Below, one piece after another: positions 1 through 11,465 of a DNA stretch of 64,000 bases (position 1 is the stretch's first letter; every line of letters starts with the position of its first letter). The stretch covers positions 3,720,001-3,784,000 of the forward strand of contig NW_026267104.1 of the NCBI RefSeq assembly GCF_014633365.1, read 5' to 3'. The translations under genes were made by a program, and so were the position numbers. Source of the stretch: Diospyros lotus (lineage: Eukaryota > Streptophyta > Magnoliopsida > Ericales > Ebenaceae). Below the pieces are notes generated by a model that worked only from the letters and a program-made list of their open reading frames with translations, made no database searches and was not told the origin of the DNA.

Positions 1-48
1 AATTTAAATGGCATCATTTACTAATCAAGTCATAATCAAAGGACCTTC

Positions 49-757
49 TGATGGATGCGCTGATCCTCAATGGGGTGATTAACACCTTGCTATTGCGAAA
101 ATAGAAGGGAAAATCGGATATTTGGGAATAATAGTCTCTTTGTATTGATTTATTTGATGAATACAAATGAGTTCGGCCAACCCTTTTTATAGTGGTTGAA
201 CGTGACCCTTTAAAGAGATACAACTATTAAATAAAAAGACATGTGCGCTGGAAATGAAAATCCGCAACCATTGGGGTTGGCGGTTTTGGGCGGTTATGGG
301 CGGATGGACAGCGAATGGGCGCAACTGGTCGGGCAGCAGTTGGGCGCAGCTGGGTGCAGCTAGCTGGGCAGCAGGTGGGGCGCAGCTGGCTGGGCAGCTA
401 GTCGCATGGTGGCCGCGCGCGCGCGCCCTTCGCAGCTGTTCGGAATGCGGCTGGCATCCGTTCGGGCCTCAGTTGCTTGGCCAGCGGTTGCTTCTGTTGG
501 TGCCAGGCTACAGGCACTTGGCTGCGGTGTGGCCCGATGTGGCTTGTTGTGCGGCAGCATGGCCTCAGCGTGCGGTAGTGCGGCCTCGGCTTGCAGCAGC
601 GTGGCCTGCTGTGGGGCGCGGTCTACAGTCTTGGCACCCATGGGCTTGTCATGCGCATCCGATTGCAGCAAGTGTGGGGCTGCTTGCGGCAGATTGCTGT
701 CAATGGCTGGCATGATGGGAACCTCGGCCATAGTGGCTGCAACTTGTGGGTTCAACA
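49..757 (-). repeat. 3' LTR of the gypsy element
   Basis: In the element's orientation this is the downstream LTR. It is preceded by a purine tract on the minus strand (about 758-772, AAGGGGCGGGGAA), the expected polypurine primer site. It is 27 bp shorter than the other LTR; the missing piece corresponds to about 5760-5786 of that copy. The integrase-chromodomain frame continues into this LTR and stops at 360-362. GC-rich, imperfectly repeated sequence at about 254-720 gives long spurious frames on both strands. Confidence 0.92.
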
Positions 758-2057
758 TTCCCCGCCCCTTGGGAACCATCTTGTCCTCAAGATGCAGGTG
801 GGGAAACTGGTAGGCAAGATATTGGGTTGACTCCCATGTGGCCTCGTCGGGTGTCATATTCTCCCATTGCACCAAGGCCTCAGATATCTTCTTGCGATTC
901 CTCTTGATCACTCGATAGTCTAGGACCCTTAAGGGCTGGACCAGCAATGTGGTGTCCTCATTAAGCTCGGGCAAGTCGTGCACAACATCTGTCAGATGAC
1001 CCACCTTGGCTTTAAGTTGTGACACGTGAAAGACTGGATGCACACGTGTATCAGCGGGCAAGTCCAATTTGTAGGCCACGGGTCCAATCTTCTTGAGGAT
1101 TTTATAGGGCCCATAGTAACGGTAGCCCAATTTCATCTTGGCAGCAAGAGTAACACTCTTCTGCCTGCGTGGGCGAAGCTTGACATAAACCAAGTCGCCT
1201 TCTTGAAACTGTCGGTCTTGCCTTCCTTGGTCATAGTAGTTCTTCATGCGGGATTGTGCCTTGACCAGGTTGGCCTTCAACTCGTCCAAGAGTTCATCTC
1301 GTTCTACCAACACTTGATCCACGCTGTCCATGGGGGACTGGTTGGGCGTATAAGAGACAAGTGCAGGGGGAGTTCGCCCATAAACAGCTTCAAATGGGGT
1401 GTGTCCCAATGACTGGTGGTACGATGTGTTGTACCAATACTCTGCCCACGGAATGCGGTCGGCCCAAGTGTGGGGATTGCTTTGTGAAAAGCAACGGAGA
1501 TACTGCTCCAAGGTCCTGTTGGTGACCTCTGTTTGGCCGTCGGTCTGTGGGTGGTATGAGGAACTAGCAGAAAGCTCAGTCCCTAACATCTTGAACAGCT
1601 CCTTCCAAAAGTGGCTTGTGAAGATTCTGTCCCTGTCGGTAATGATAGTGCGTGGCAGGCCATGTAGCCGAACCACTGTCTGCATGAACACTCGAGCCAC
1701 GGATTGGGCAGTGAATGGGTGAACCAGAGGAATGAAGTGAGCATACTTGCTCAATCGGTCCACCACGACTAAGATAGAGGAAAATCCTTGAGATTTTGGC
1801 AGACCCTCTACAAAGTCCATTGTTAAATCCTCCCAAATCTGATCAGGCACGGGCAAGGGTTGCAGCAAACCGCTAGGCCGTGTGGAGTCGCTCTTGGCGC
1901 GCTGGCAGGTGTCACACTCTGCAATGTGCCTGGCTATTTGCTGTTTCACGCCTTCCCAATAGAAGAGCCGGCTAAGTCTCTGCCAGGTGCGGTAGCTTCC
2001 GGAATGGCCCCCTTCTCTTGAGTTATGGAAATGTCGGATCAGATTGACCCTTAGATC
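360..2057 (-). pseudogene. Gypsy integrase with chromodomain, last part of the polyprotein
   Basis: The frame is open from 2057; the first internal Met is at 1949. The HHCC finger is split by that Met choice: the two His lie upstream (about 2000-2040) and the CDTC pair is near residue 12 of the Met-started frame. Catalytic residues are Asp45, Asp105 and Glu141, with exactly 35 residues between the last two, as in D,D(35)E integrases. A GPY-type segment and a HPVFHVSQLK motif follow, then a chromodomain-like region (about residues 335-395, LVQWENMTPDEATWES). The Ala/Pro-rich C-terminus is encoded by LTR sequence and stops at TAG 360-362. Confidence 0.9.
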
Positions 2058-2861
2058 CTATACATCAGGCACATATGCGCGTCCCTTGTACAGTAACATG
2101 CCATTTTTCATTTCATAGTCATCAGGGGAAGTACCTTCCTCGATGGCTTGCATCAGTTCCTGGCTGCGCTGGTCGGTTGTGAGGGCGTCTCTTATTTGCT
2201 GCCAAATGGCCCATGTAGGCCCTGTGATGGGTAGCAATTGTGGCCCATCTTCTCGCCGGGACAAGGCATCAGCCACCTTGTTTTGGGCACCTGGGCGGTA
2301 CACGATCTCATAGTCAAAGCCCATAAGCTTTGCCACCCATTTCTGTTGGTCGGGTGTGAGAACACGTTGCTCCAGCAAATATCGCAATGGCTGCTGGTCA
2401 GTAACAATCTTAAAACGTTGCCCCAAGAGATATGGACGCCATACTCTGACCGCTTCGATGATGGCTAGCATTTCTTTGGCATATGCAGACCATGTGGCTT
2501 TAGTTGGTCCAAGGGCCTTGCTGAGATAGGCTAGTGGTTGGTCTCTTTGCACCAGGACCGCACCAATGCCAACGTTGCTGGCGTCTGTGTGCACTTCAAA
2601 CTGTTGGGCGAAATCTGGCATAGCCAAGACAGGGGTGCATGTCATGGCTTGCTTGAGTGCCGTGAAGGCTTGATCTGCTTCATCTGTCCACTGAAAATTG
2701 CCCTTCTTGAGCAGTTGCGTAAGGGGCTTGGCAATGATTCCATAATGTCGCACAAATTTGCGGTAGTAGCCAGTGAGTCCCAAGAAGCCTCGGAGTTGAG
2801 TAATGTTGGTAGGCTGCGGCCAAGACTGCATGGCAGCAATCTTGCAGGTGTCCACCTTAAC
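2058..2861 (-). pseudogene. Gypsy RT C-terminus and RNase H, middle part of the polyprotein
   Basis: This continues the same frame after the TGA at 2862-2864 and is open to TAG 2058-2060. It encodes the end of RT, with the LRGFLGLTGYYRKF motif, then RNase H: HTDAS with the first catalytic Asp, a KEMLAI segment with the catalytic Glu, VTDQQPL with another Asp, and VADALSR near the end. Domain order is continuous with the flanking pieces, so the stops separate parts of one protein. Readthrough or suppression is possible but there is no sequence sign of it. The most economical reading is a mutated, non-autonomous copy that could still be mobilised by intact relatives. Confidence 0.9.
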
Positions 2862-5267
2862 TCATTCTGGACAGATCCAATGCCCCAAGTACTCTACCTC
2901 GGTCTGGTCGAATGCACACTTGGACAACTTTATGCAAAAGTGGGCTTGGGCCAAGATGGTGAGTGCTTGACGCAAATGCTGGAGATGCTGTGCCCGTGTC
3001 TTGGAGTAAATTAAGATATCATCAAAGAAAACCAAGACGAACTTACGGAGCACTGGCTGGAAAATTTGATTCATTGCCGCTTGAAAAGTCGATGGCGCGT
3101 TGCACAGTCCGAACGACATGACAAGGTACTCATAGTGGCCATGATGGGTGCGGAAGGCCGTCTTGTGGATGTCAGGCGGGTGCATGCGGATCTGATGGTA
3201 TCCTGCCCGCAGGTCCAACTTCGAAAAGACTGTTGCGCCTCCCAACTCATCCAACATGTCATCAATGGATGGAATGGGGAATCGATCCTTCACAGTGGCT
3301 TTGTTTAAGGCGCGGTAGTCTGTGCAAAAGCGCCATGACCCGTCCTTCTTCTTGACAAGTAGAACTGGCGAAGAGAAGGGACTGGTGCTGGGTCGTATGA
3401 GATTCTGCTTGAGCATCTCCTTCACCTGCCTCTCTATCTCGTCTTTTTGATGGTGGGCGTACCTGTATGGGGGTACGTTCACGGGCTGCTGTTCGTCTAT
3501 GAGGGTGATGCGATGATCGCACGCCCTGCTTGGTGGTAGGGTAGTGGGTTCTTGCAAAACTGAGGGAAAGTCTGCAAGCACCTCTTGAATGTCGGTTGCT
3601 ATTTCTTCCCTCTGTGGGTCGGTTGCTGTGGGAAAATCTTCTTGGCTGCGGGGCTGGGTGGCTACTTGAATGGCATAGCATTCACCTCCCGCTCGGATCA
3701 ACTTTTGTATCTCGTTTCTTTTGACTGCATGGCTGTCACCAGGCTGCATGGACAAGCATACCTGTCGGTCTCCATGTGTGAATTCCATGGTCAGTCGCTT
3801 GTAGTCGAAAACCACTTTGCCCAACTGGGATAGCCACTGCACGCCTAGTACGATGTCGACCCCTGCCAATGGTATGGCATACAGGTCCACCGTCACTGCA
3901 ATGTGCTGGATCTTCAGATTCACGCCTTTGCATTGCTGGGTGCATGTCAACTTTTCTCCGCTAGCTACACGCACATGGAAAGAGTCAATGTGGGTGATAG
4001 GGATCTGCAGCCTTTGGGCGATCCTTGTACTGATGAAGTTGTGTGTTGACCCGTTATCAATGAGTAGGCTGACTTCACGGTTGCGCAACATGGCTGTGAT
4101 GCGCATGGTTTGTGGCCCGGATGAACCAGCCAAAGCATGCAGGGATACTTCGAGCTGTTCGTCACTGGCTGCTTCAATGGCTTCTGCGGGCCAGTCAAGA
4201 GGCATGTCGGGCTCTGCCTCTTCCTCATCCCAGTCTTGAGGGTGGTCGCACTCGATCAGAAAGGCTTGGGCCTTCTTGCACTTGTGGCCCGGAGTAAACT
4301 TCTCGTTGCAGTTAAAACATAAGCCTTGCTCACGTCGCTTCTGCATTTCGTCCCATGAAAGGCGCCGCACGCCTGGGGGAATAGACTTACTGGGCATGGC
4401 TTGTGGCGGGGGTGGTACCTTTGGCTTGTACCCGCTACTGCTTGTGGCCACGGTAGGGCCTTTGTAGGCATATGACTTGCGCATGGATTGCACCTGTTCA
4501 TCCTTCAGTCTTGCAATCTCTATGGCATGACGCAAGTGGGTGGGCCTATGCAACTTCACTTCTGTTGCTAATTCTGGCTTAAGGCCTCCAACAAATGCCC
4601 CAATCAAGGCCTTTTCAGGCCAGTCCCTCACCTGTGTGGCAACTCTTTCGAATTCTTTCTGGTAGTCACGGAGGGATCCCGTTTGTTGCATTTTTGACAA
4701 TGCTTCATCGTAGTCCATGTATCCGGTAGGGCCAAATCTGGTGCGAACTTCTTGTTCAAAGTCCTTCCACCGGATTGTTTTGCCCTGACTCTCATAAGTG
4801 CGAGAGAGCCACTGCCACCAATAATTTGCTTCTCCTTCTAGGAAATAGGCAGCATATTCTGCCTTTTCCTGACTGGTCATATCTTGCGTCTTGAAGAATT
4901 GATTGGCACGGCTTAGCCAAGAGATGGGGTCTTCGCCACTGAATGTGGGAAATTGCAAGCGTGGCTTAAGAATAGATCGATAATGGCCAAAAGGGTTTCC
5001 TTCATCCTCCCTTTCGTCTTCTTTTTCCTCTTCCTCAGATTCATTCTCAGATCTTGAGGCGTTCCTCTGATTAACAGATCCATGTCGTTGCCTTTGGGAA
5101 GATCTGCTATTACTTCGCCTTGATGATTGACGCTGCTCTTGTTGTTGTTCCACCAAAAGCGTGAGTCTTTGCAGATTCTGCTCCATTCTTGAAAACCTAT
5201 CCTCCATGGTGTTAGACATGTTTTCAAGATTCTCAAGTCGTTCACGGTTGGTTGGTACTCTAGCCAT
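2862..5267 (-). CDS. Gypsy gag-protease-RT, first part of the polyprotein (801 aa)
   Basis: Retrotransposon gag, protease and most of reverse transcriptase. The N-terminus has a coiled-coil-like, Gln/Ser/Arg-rich segment and a highly acidic stretch near residues 75-90, followed by the retrotransposon gag domain. A CCHC zinc knuckle lies near residues 316-330 (CFNCNEKF...GHKC). The protease active site is DNGSTHNF near residue 404, with Asn where most relatives have Ser or Thr. RT motifs include FCTDYRALN and the catalytic FFDD box near residue 746. The frame ends at TGA 2862-2864 inside RT and stays open downstream, so this is a nonsense change and not the natural end. The start is the first ATG after the primer-binding region. 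Confidence 0.93.
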   Translation of the reverse strand: MARVPTNRERLENLENMSNTMEDRFSRMEQNLQRLTLLVEQQQEQRQSSRRSNSRSSQRQRHGSVNQRNASRSENESEEEEKEDEREDEGNPFGHYRSILKPRLQFPTFSGEDPISWLSRANQFFKTQDMTSQEKAEYAAYFLEGEANYWWQWLSRTYESQGKTIRWKDFEQEVRTRFGPTGYMDYDEALSKMQQTGSLRDYQKEFERVATQVRDWPEKALIGAFVGGLKPELATEVKLHRPTHLRHAIEIARLKDEQVQSMRKSYAYKGPTVATSSSGYKPKVPPPPQAMPSKSIPPGVRRLSWDEMQKRREQGLCFNCNEKFTPGHKCKKAQAFLIECDHPQDWDEEEAEPDMPLDWPAEAIEAASDEQLEVSLHALAGSSGPQTMRITAMLRNREVSLLIDNGSTHNFISTRIAQRLQIPITHIDSFHVRVASGEKLTCTQQCKGVNLKIQHIAVTVDLYAIPLAGVDIVLGVQWLSQLGKVVFDYKRLTMEFTHGDRQVCLSMQPGDSHAVKRNEIQKLIRAGGECYAIQVATQPRSQEDFPTATDPQREEIATDIQEVLADFPSVLQEPTTLPPSRACDHRITLIDEQQPVNVPPYRYAHHQKDEIERQVKEMLKQNLIRPSTSPFSSPVLLVKKKDGSWRFCTDYRALNKATVKDRFPIPSIDDMLDELGGATVFSKLDLRAGYHQIRMHPPDIHKTAFRTHHGHYEYLVMSFGLCNAPSTFQAAMNQIFQPVLRKFVLVFFDDILIYSKTRAQHLQHLRQALTILAQAHFCIKLSKCAFDQTEVEYLGHWICPE

Positions 5268-5334
5268 CTTTGTTGGTTGGAAAAAAAATAGATTGTTGGA
5301 ACTTCGCTGGCTTGACTCTCAACGAGAGCACCAA

Positions 5335-6070
5335 TGATGGATGCGCTGATCCTCAATGGGGTGATTAACACCTTGCTATTGCGAAAATAGAAGGGAAAAT
5401 CGGATATTTGGGAATAATAGTCTCTTTGTATTGATTTATTTGATGAATACAAATGAGTCCGGCCAACCCTTTTTATAGTGGTTGAACGTGACCCTTTAAA
5501 GAGATACAACTATTAAATAAAAAGACATGTGCGCTGGAAATGAAAATCCGCAACCATTGGGGTTGGCGGTTTTGGGCGGTTATGGGCGGATGGACAGCGA
5601 ATGGGCGCAACTGGTCGGGCAGTAGTTGGGCGCAGCTGGGTGCAGCTAGCTGGGCAGCAGGTGGGGCGCAGCTGGCTGGGCAGCTAGTCGCATGGTGGCC
5701 GCGCGCGCGCGCCCTTCGCAGCTGTTCGGAATGCGGCTGGCATCCGTTCGGGCCTCAGTTGCGTCTGCTGGTGCGCGGGTGGCAGTTGCTTGGCCAGCGG
5801 TTGCGTCTGTTGGTGCCAGGCTACAGGCGCTTGGCTGCGGTGTGGCCCGATGTGGCTTGTTGTGCGGCAGCATGGCCTCAGCGTGCGGTAGTGCGGCCTC
5901 GGCTTGCAGCAGCGTGGCCTGCTGTGGGGCGCGGTCTACAGTCTTGGCACCCATGGGCTTGTCATGCGCATCCGATTGCAGCAAGTGTGGGGCTGCTTGC
6001 GGCAGATTGCTGTCAATGGCTGGCATGATGGGAACCTCGGCCATAGTGGCTGCAACTTGTGGGTTCAACA
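5335..6070 (-). repeat. 5' LTR of the gypsy element
   Basis: This is the upstream LTR in the element's orientation, 736 bp, bounded by TG and CA. Just inside it (about 5316-5334, minus strand) the sequence TTGGTGCTCTCGTTGAGAG occupies the primer-binding-site position. I did not assign a tRNA to it. It carries the 27 bp absent from the other LTR. Confidence 0.9.
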
Positions 6071-7003
6071 CCTTCACCTTCTAGACCATTATTTTTTAAT
6101 GGCACAAATTTTGCTTATTGGAAGATGAGGATAAAGTCATATTTATTTTCAATAGATTATTATTTGTGAAAAATTGTTAGAGATGATTTTGTTACATTTA
6201 AACCCGAAGAAAAAGATTGGAATGAAAAAAATATTAAAAAATAATAAATGGATCATAGAGCTAAATACATAATTTTTTGTTCAATTCTTTCTAATAAATA
6301 TGAGAAATTATTTACTTGTTCTATATCACATGAAATTTGGAGAAAATTAGTAGTAGTATATGAAGGTATCAATCAAGTAAATGATACAAAGATTAATTTA
6401 CTAATGTCACAATATGAAGAATTTAAACTATTTCAAAATGAAAATATTAGTGATATGAATAGTAGATTTCAAAATATTATAAACAATCTTAAAATGTTAG
6501 AAAAAATAATCTTGAAAGAAGATTAAATCCAGAAAATACTTAGATAACTAACATTAGATTGACAGCCTTTAATGACTGCAATTTCTCAACTTAAGAATTT
6601 AAAAGAATTAAAAATGGAAGAATTAATATGAACTCTTCTAATTCATGAATTAATATTAAACAAGACTAATGAAAATGCTAAATGTAATAAAACTTTATTC
6701 TTAAAAGCAAATGAAGAATCTGAGTCTAGTAAAAAAGAAGATGATGATGAAAAAACCCTTCTATCAAAAGTATTTGATAGAATAATGAAAAAGAGAGAAA
6801 ATGAGTATATGAGAATATCTCCTACTTGCTTTAAATGTAAGAAGAGTGGGCACATGCAATTTGATTGGCCAAAGGATAAGAAACAGAAGAAAGTAGAAAA
6901 AAAAGATTTAAAAAATAAAAGAAATATATTTTTTCGGCATGGGATGCGGATGATTTATCTCAATTCAAAGATGAACAAGCACAGATGTGTTTCATGGCTA
7001 TAA
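6071..7003 (+). pseudogene. Copia gag remnant with CCHC knuckle
   Basis: Decayed capsid gene of the copia element. After the gypsy insertion the frame continues with an FAYWKMRIKSYLF-like stretch. A frame change follows, then a 92-residue open piece at 6248-6526 with the UBN2-type motif IWRKLVVVYEG, and a further piece to 7003 carrying a zinc knuckle near 6820-6865 (CFKCKKSGHM; the last Cys of the CCHC is replaced by Trp). Several stops and at least two frame changes separate the pieces. The lysine-rich, coiled-coil-like remainder runs to about 7340. It cannot encode an intact gag. Confidence 0.75.
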
Positions 7004-7589
7004 AAAAAGAAGAAGAAGAAAAATATATGGAGTTAGAAGAATTATAAAAAGCATACGAATAACTATATATAAAATATCAATCTATTTAGAAAAAAGTAAA
7101 ACGATCAAGAAGAAAACTAAAAATTAAAGAGTGAAATAAAGAAATTAGAAGAAAAATCTCAAGAACTCAAGAAAAAAAATGAAAATAAATTAAAAGATCA
7201 ATTATTTGAACTTTAAGAAAAAAATAAAATATTAAAAACTCAAAATGATAAATTATTAGTAGAAAAGAATGACATAGAGAAAAGTTTAGCCACATTGATC
7301 GTAAAGAAAAATTCAAAACTCAAACCAAAGTACAAAACACCTAAGAAAGAATGAAAACAAGATAGATGGAGACCCCAACTTAAGAAAATGAATATAGTGC
7401 AAATGTGGATACTCTAAAGAGGTAATACAAACAATGAATGATTTACATAACAATTTTAAATGTTGCTCCTCATCCACATACATCAAGATTAATTAAATCA
7501 TTTTATCAAAATGAAGTAAAATTTAAGGAACATGTCTGTAGATGGGTGTCCAAACCTAAAACGTAATCTTATCAAATATGTAGATGTGC

Positions 7590-8720
7590 GTGGAAACCAT
7601 AATGGACAACAAATGGTATATAGATAGTGAATGCTCACAGCACGTGATTAGTGAGAGAGATCTATAGATCTCACTCCTAAATAATGAAAGTCTATCATCT
7701 TCTAGAAATAATGCCTAATACTAAGAGTGAGGTTTTTTTTTTTGTGACATAAAAGATATATTAGGTCATGCAAATCCAAACCTAATTAAGAAAATTTTAA
7801 TCTAGTTGTTAGGTCTAAGATGAAAATCAGTGAAGAAATTTTCTATGATGCTAGAGCCTAAATCTAAGATCTAAGAATGTAATATTAATTAGTAAACATC
7901 TACAACTATTATACTTGAATTTATTTGGACCCACACAAACTTGAAGTTTTGGTAAAAAATATTATGTATATGTTGTAATAGATAATTCCTCTAGGATTAC
8001 TTGGATTATGCTTTTGTCTTCGAATGATGAAAATTTTCAAAGTTTTGGAAAGAAAACTAAGAGAATTCAAAGAGAGTAAGATGATAAAATTGTCTTTCTA
8101 AGACGTGATCATGGTGGGAATTTGAGAGTAGATTGTTTATGGAGTATTGATAAGAGCGTGTGATTCTTCATAAATTCTCCACACCTAGAACCCCATAAAA
8201 AAATGGAAATGTTAAAAGAAAAAATATGACTCTTCAAGAGATAGCTAGAACCATGCTTTTAGAGAATATATTGCCTACCCATTTTTTATCCAAAACCACT
8301 AATATCACTTGTTATATTTTAAATAGATTTAATTAGAGACAAGGCATTAGAAAACCCCATTGGAGATTTATTATGGGAAAAAGTCTAATGTATCCTATTT
8401 TAAAGCTTTTGGATGTAAGTGTTTTATTTTGAACACTGAGGGCAATTTAGGAAAATTTGATGCTAAAAGTGACCAAGGTATCTTTCTTGAACACTGAGGA
8501 CAATTTAGGAAAATTTGATACTAAAAGTGACTAAGGTATATTTATTGGATATTCAAATACGAGTAAGGCTTGTAAAATGTATAATCTTAAGACAAACTCT
8601 TTAGAAGAATCCATTCATGTTAAATTTAATGAATCATTTGAGCTAAAGAAAAATAATGAAGATGAAAATGAGATAGCAATAGATCCATCTAAAGAGATTT
8701 AGGTGAGGTTCCCAAGGATA
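7590..8720 (+). pseudogene. Copia protease and integrase remnants
   Basis: Near 7600-7660 the translation gives WYIDSECSQHVIS, the copia protease active site with DSG changed to DSE. Around 7905-8060 the integrase core is readable in pieces (LDLFGPTQ, YVYVVVDNSSRITW). Near 8390-8460 comes the integrase tail motif KAFGCKCFILN followed by GKFDAKSD. Stops occur throughout. Domain order matches copia (protease, integrase, RT). Nothing here could make an active enzyme. Confidence 0.7.
8431..8546 (+). repeat. 58-bp tandem duplication in copia integrase tail
   Basis: Two adjacent 58-bp copies (8431-8488 and 8489-8546) differ at only a few positions. Both begin GAACACTGAGG and cover the same integrase-tail codons. 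It is a local duplication that arose within the dead element. Confidence 0.9.
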
Positions 8721-8799
8721 TAAGTTTGTAATCATCCTAGGGATCAAAATATTGGAGAACAAGTTAAGGTGTGAGGATCAAGACATCCTTGCATTAATA

Positions 8800-9210
8800 T
8801 TATAACAATGTGACTTTCATATATAATAATTGAGCCAACTTGCATGTATCAAGCCTTAAAAGATGAATTTTGGATCAATGTTATGCAAGAAAAATGAAGT
8901 TTAAAAATTAGTTACAAGACCAAAAGATAAATTTATAATTGTAACACAATGGGTTTTCAAGAATAGATTAGATGAAAATAGAATCATAGTAAGAAATGAA
9001 GCAAGATTTGTACCCAAAGATCATTATCAAGAGAAATTAAGACATTGATTTTGAATAATCATATGCCCCATGTGGCCAGCTTAGAAGCAATTAGAATGTT
9101 TTCACCTTTTGCCTCTTACATTAATTTCATGATAGATCAAATGGATGAGAAGAGTGCATTTTTTTAGTAACTATATAAAAGAAGAAATTTTTGTATATCA
9201 AACAAAGTAC
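8800..9210 (+). pseudogene. Copia reverse transcriptase, N-terminal remnant
   Basis: Readable RT motifs include a YQALKDEFW-like start, WVFKNRLDEN and DQMDEKSAFF, ending with a KEEIFVYQT-like stretch at about 9175-9205. The palm domain with the YVDD box and all of RNase H are missing. Sequence after about 9210 is the untranslated region before the polypurine tract, so an internal deletion joined RT to the 3' region. Confidence 0.65.
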
Positions 9211-10257
9211 ACAGTCGAGTAATTCCTTGTATGGTTTTCAAAATAGTCGATTATGTGTTTTAACTAATTATTTTCAATTGACCAGTAAGATTTTCTACTT
9301 GAGTAATTTAAACTCCATGTTTTTCTAAAATTTATCGAGTAAGGATTTTTGAGTATATCACTAGAATCAAAATTCCAATGTATTTTTAATCAAATATATG
9401 TTTTTGTCAAAATGAGTGAAGCTTATATATAATTACTTGCATGCTTGTTGAGTAACTAGCACCTGATTTTGAAAAATATAACCATTATTTAGAGACTAAA
9501 AAGAAAACAGTTTTGACCATTAATACTTTATTTGATTATTCCAATATGTTTAAATGTGTTCTCCTGTATATGAATGATAAATATGTGATAAATGCGAAAA
9601 TATTTTTATGAAAAATACTATTATCAAATAGCTTTATAATGCATCATAATTTCAAAATTCTTTTCATACAGCAATATTTTTCATGATGGATATGATGTAC
9701 TATTTTTAATGCTTAACATTACATCTATATTTTCAACACTTTCTGTTCATTATCCATCATATTGATATGTGGATTATGCTTGATACATTTCTCTCACGGA
9801 CTATATTGTTTAAATATTTTATTTACTAACAATGTCTTTTTGATTATGACAAAAAATGGTAGAAGAATGGGATTTTATGAGATGAGAGATTGTATGTATA
9901 AGAGTGAGTTTATAATTTTAAGTTGCAAACATTTTTGTATGAGGTAGAAGAATGTATGATAAATTTTATGATTGAGAGATTTTTCATGTGAAGAAATTGT
10001 ATATCTGAGAGATAGGAAATCAGTGTAGGCATTCAAGGCAAGCAGGTGCAATTAAATTAATCAAATTTGACAATCAAGTTTAGTCTTTAAAACTCCTAAA
10101 AATTATTTTATCTATTAAGTTATATCCAAACATTTTTATGTTATTAATATTTTTGAAAGGGAAGCTTATAGTAAAAATTAAGGGGAAGTTCAAAAATATT
10201 TTATTAAATTAATCATCTCATAAATCATATTTTTGTCATAATAAAAAATGGGGAGAA
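9211..10257 (+). other. Copia post-pol noncoding region and polypurine tract
   Basis: AT-rich sequence without a convincing reading frame. Short repeats of a GTCGAGTAA or GAGTAA type recur at about 9200-9460. The segment ends in a purine tract (about 10243-10257, AAAAAATGGGGAGAA) immediately before TGTTGATCC, the expected polypurine tract and LTR junction. Confidence 0.6.
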
Positions 10258-11465
10258 TGTTGATCCAACTTGCTCATATTAATTAACTTTTGGTGATTAA
10301 CAAAAAGAGAATTTTTAATATATAAATTATAATAATATTTTTACATTAATTTATAAAATATTTTTATGGCATATGTATTATCAAAAATATTATTTTTTAT
10401 TAAATTTTTTTTATATTAATTTATTAAACATTTTTCATAACATATGTATTATAAAAATTATTATTTTCTATTAAACATATTTTTTAAATATATTTTAAAT
10501 TAATTTATAACATATTTTTATAGCATATGTATCACAAAAAGAATTTAACAATTAGAATTAAGTCAAACCTTTTCTCCTTGTCTGCATATACCCTTTGAAT
10601 TGAACTCGCGACCTCCAGCCTGCCTAAGCCTTCCCTCAAGCTTTCTAAGTTATATGAATGCATATATTAATTTTAAGTTTTAATTGTAAGCTATTCCTAT
10701 CTATAACAATTAAATTTTCAATCGTTAAAAAAGTGTTCAAAATGCTTATAAATACCCCTCAATCTCATTTTTGAGATATTAAGTGTTTATATTGCAAATC
10801 CAAAGCATCCAAAAATCCCAAACGTTCTCAAATTATCATTCAAGCAATTCGAGACTCACAAAATATTATTATACATCAACCAAATAGTCACAAGGCAAAA
10901 TGATAAAAATATTTTTGAGTCTACTCTGAATTTCTTCGAGATCACTAATTTTTTATTTAATTATTATTATTTTATATATTTTTGTGCTTAATTGCTTATC
11001 TGTGTCCAAGTGTGGACAAATTATTTGTAAACATTTAAATTATCATTGAGGATTGTATAAGTTTACTAAAACCATTAAAATCTAGGTGAATCTAGTTTTC
11101 AAAGTAAGTTAGGGTGAAAATTTTGGTGTAGTGGTTGTCTAGAATTCGGTGTAATCTAGGTATGTATCTAGTTTTTAAGGTAAGTTAGGGTAAAAATCTT
11201 GGTGAAATTAATTTAGTGGAACTCCAATAATAGTTAGACTTTGCGAGAATAGACTACGTGTATGTGAAAACACCGAACTACTATAAAGTGTATTGTGCCT
11301 CATTTTATTTATACTTATTATATCTTGTTAGTTGCATTAATTATTAATCTCAAATATAATTTATTATATTTATCAAATATATATTCTTAAATAAAATTAT
11401 TAATTAATAATATTTATTAAAAAAATTAATTACTCAATTCATCCCCATATTTCAAGGGACCAACA
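10258..11465 (+). repeat. Copia 3' LTR
   Basis: It begins TGTTGATCC right after the polypurine tract and ends near CCAACA at 11460-11465, about 1.2 kb. A TATA-like TATAAATACCCC lies near 10749-10760, consistent with an LTR promoter. The partner LTR is outside the window, so the right boundary rests on the TG...CA rule and the typical ending after a pyrimidine-rich stretch. Confidence 0.6.

Larger units (their letters stand above)
49..6070 (-). mobile_element. Young Ty3/gypsy chromovirus retrotransposon, complete, nested in copia gag
   Basis: The element is bounded by two direct LTRs (49-757 and 5335-6070) starting TGTTGAACCC and ending ATCCATCA on the minus strand. It is flanked by a perfect 5-bp duplication CCTTC (44-48 and 6071-6075). 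One reading frame encodes gag, protease, RT, RNase H, integrase and a chromodomain, interrupted by stops at 2862-2864 (TGA) and 2058-2060 (TAG). Reading the LTRs side by side I found about 4 substitutions in roughly 709 aligned bases plus one 27-bp indel, so the insertion is recent. The chromodomain places it among chromoviruses. Confidence 0.95.
1..11465 (+). mobile_element. Degenerate Ty1/copia retrotransposon, split by a gypsy insertion
   Basis: The window opens 7 nt before a gag start (ATG at 8-10). Its frame runs to base 48, is interrupted by the gypsy element at 49-6070 plus a 5-bp duplication, and resumes at 6071 with the typical copia gag opening that includes an FNGTNFAYWKM-like motif. 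Downstream, in order, come a gag remnant, a CCHC knuckle, a protease remnant, integrase and reverse transcriptase pieces, a long 3' untranslated part, a polypurine tract (about 10243-10257) and a 3' LTR. The coding part has many stops and frameshifts, and most of RT-RNaseH is deleted. The 5' LTR lies outside the window. The layout and LTR style suggest a SIRE/Maximus-like lineage, which is an inference. Confidence 0.8.

Noticed and set aside
254..830. Plus-strand frames over the left LTR (and the equivalents at 5540-6128)
   Set aside because: They lie in GC-rich LTR repeats, recur in both LTRs and oppose the element's own frame; no domain is recognisable.
4913..5509. 198-residue minus-strand frame spanning the LTR-gag junction
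   Set aside because: It overlaps the true gag frame in another phase and runs from LTR into gag without protein-family features.
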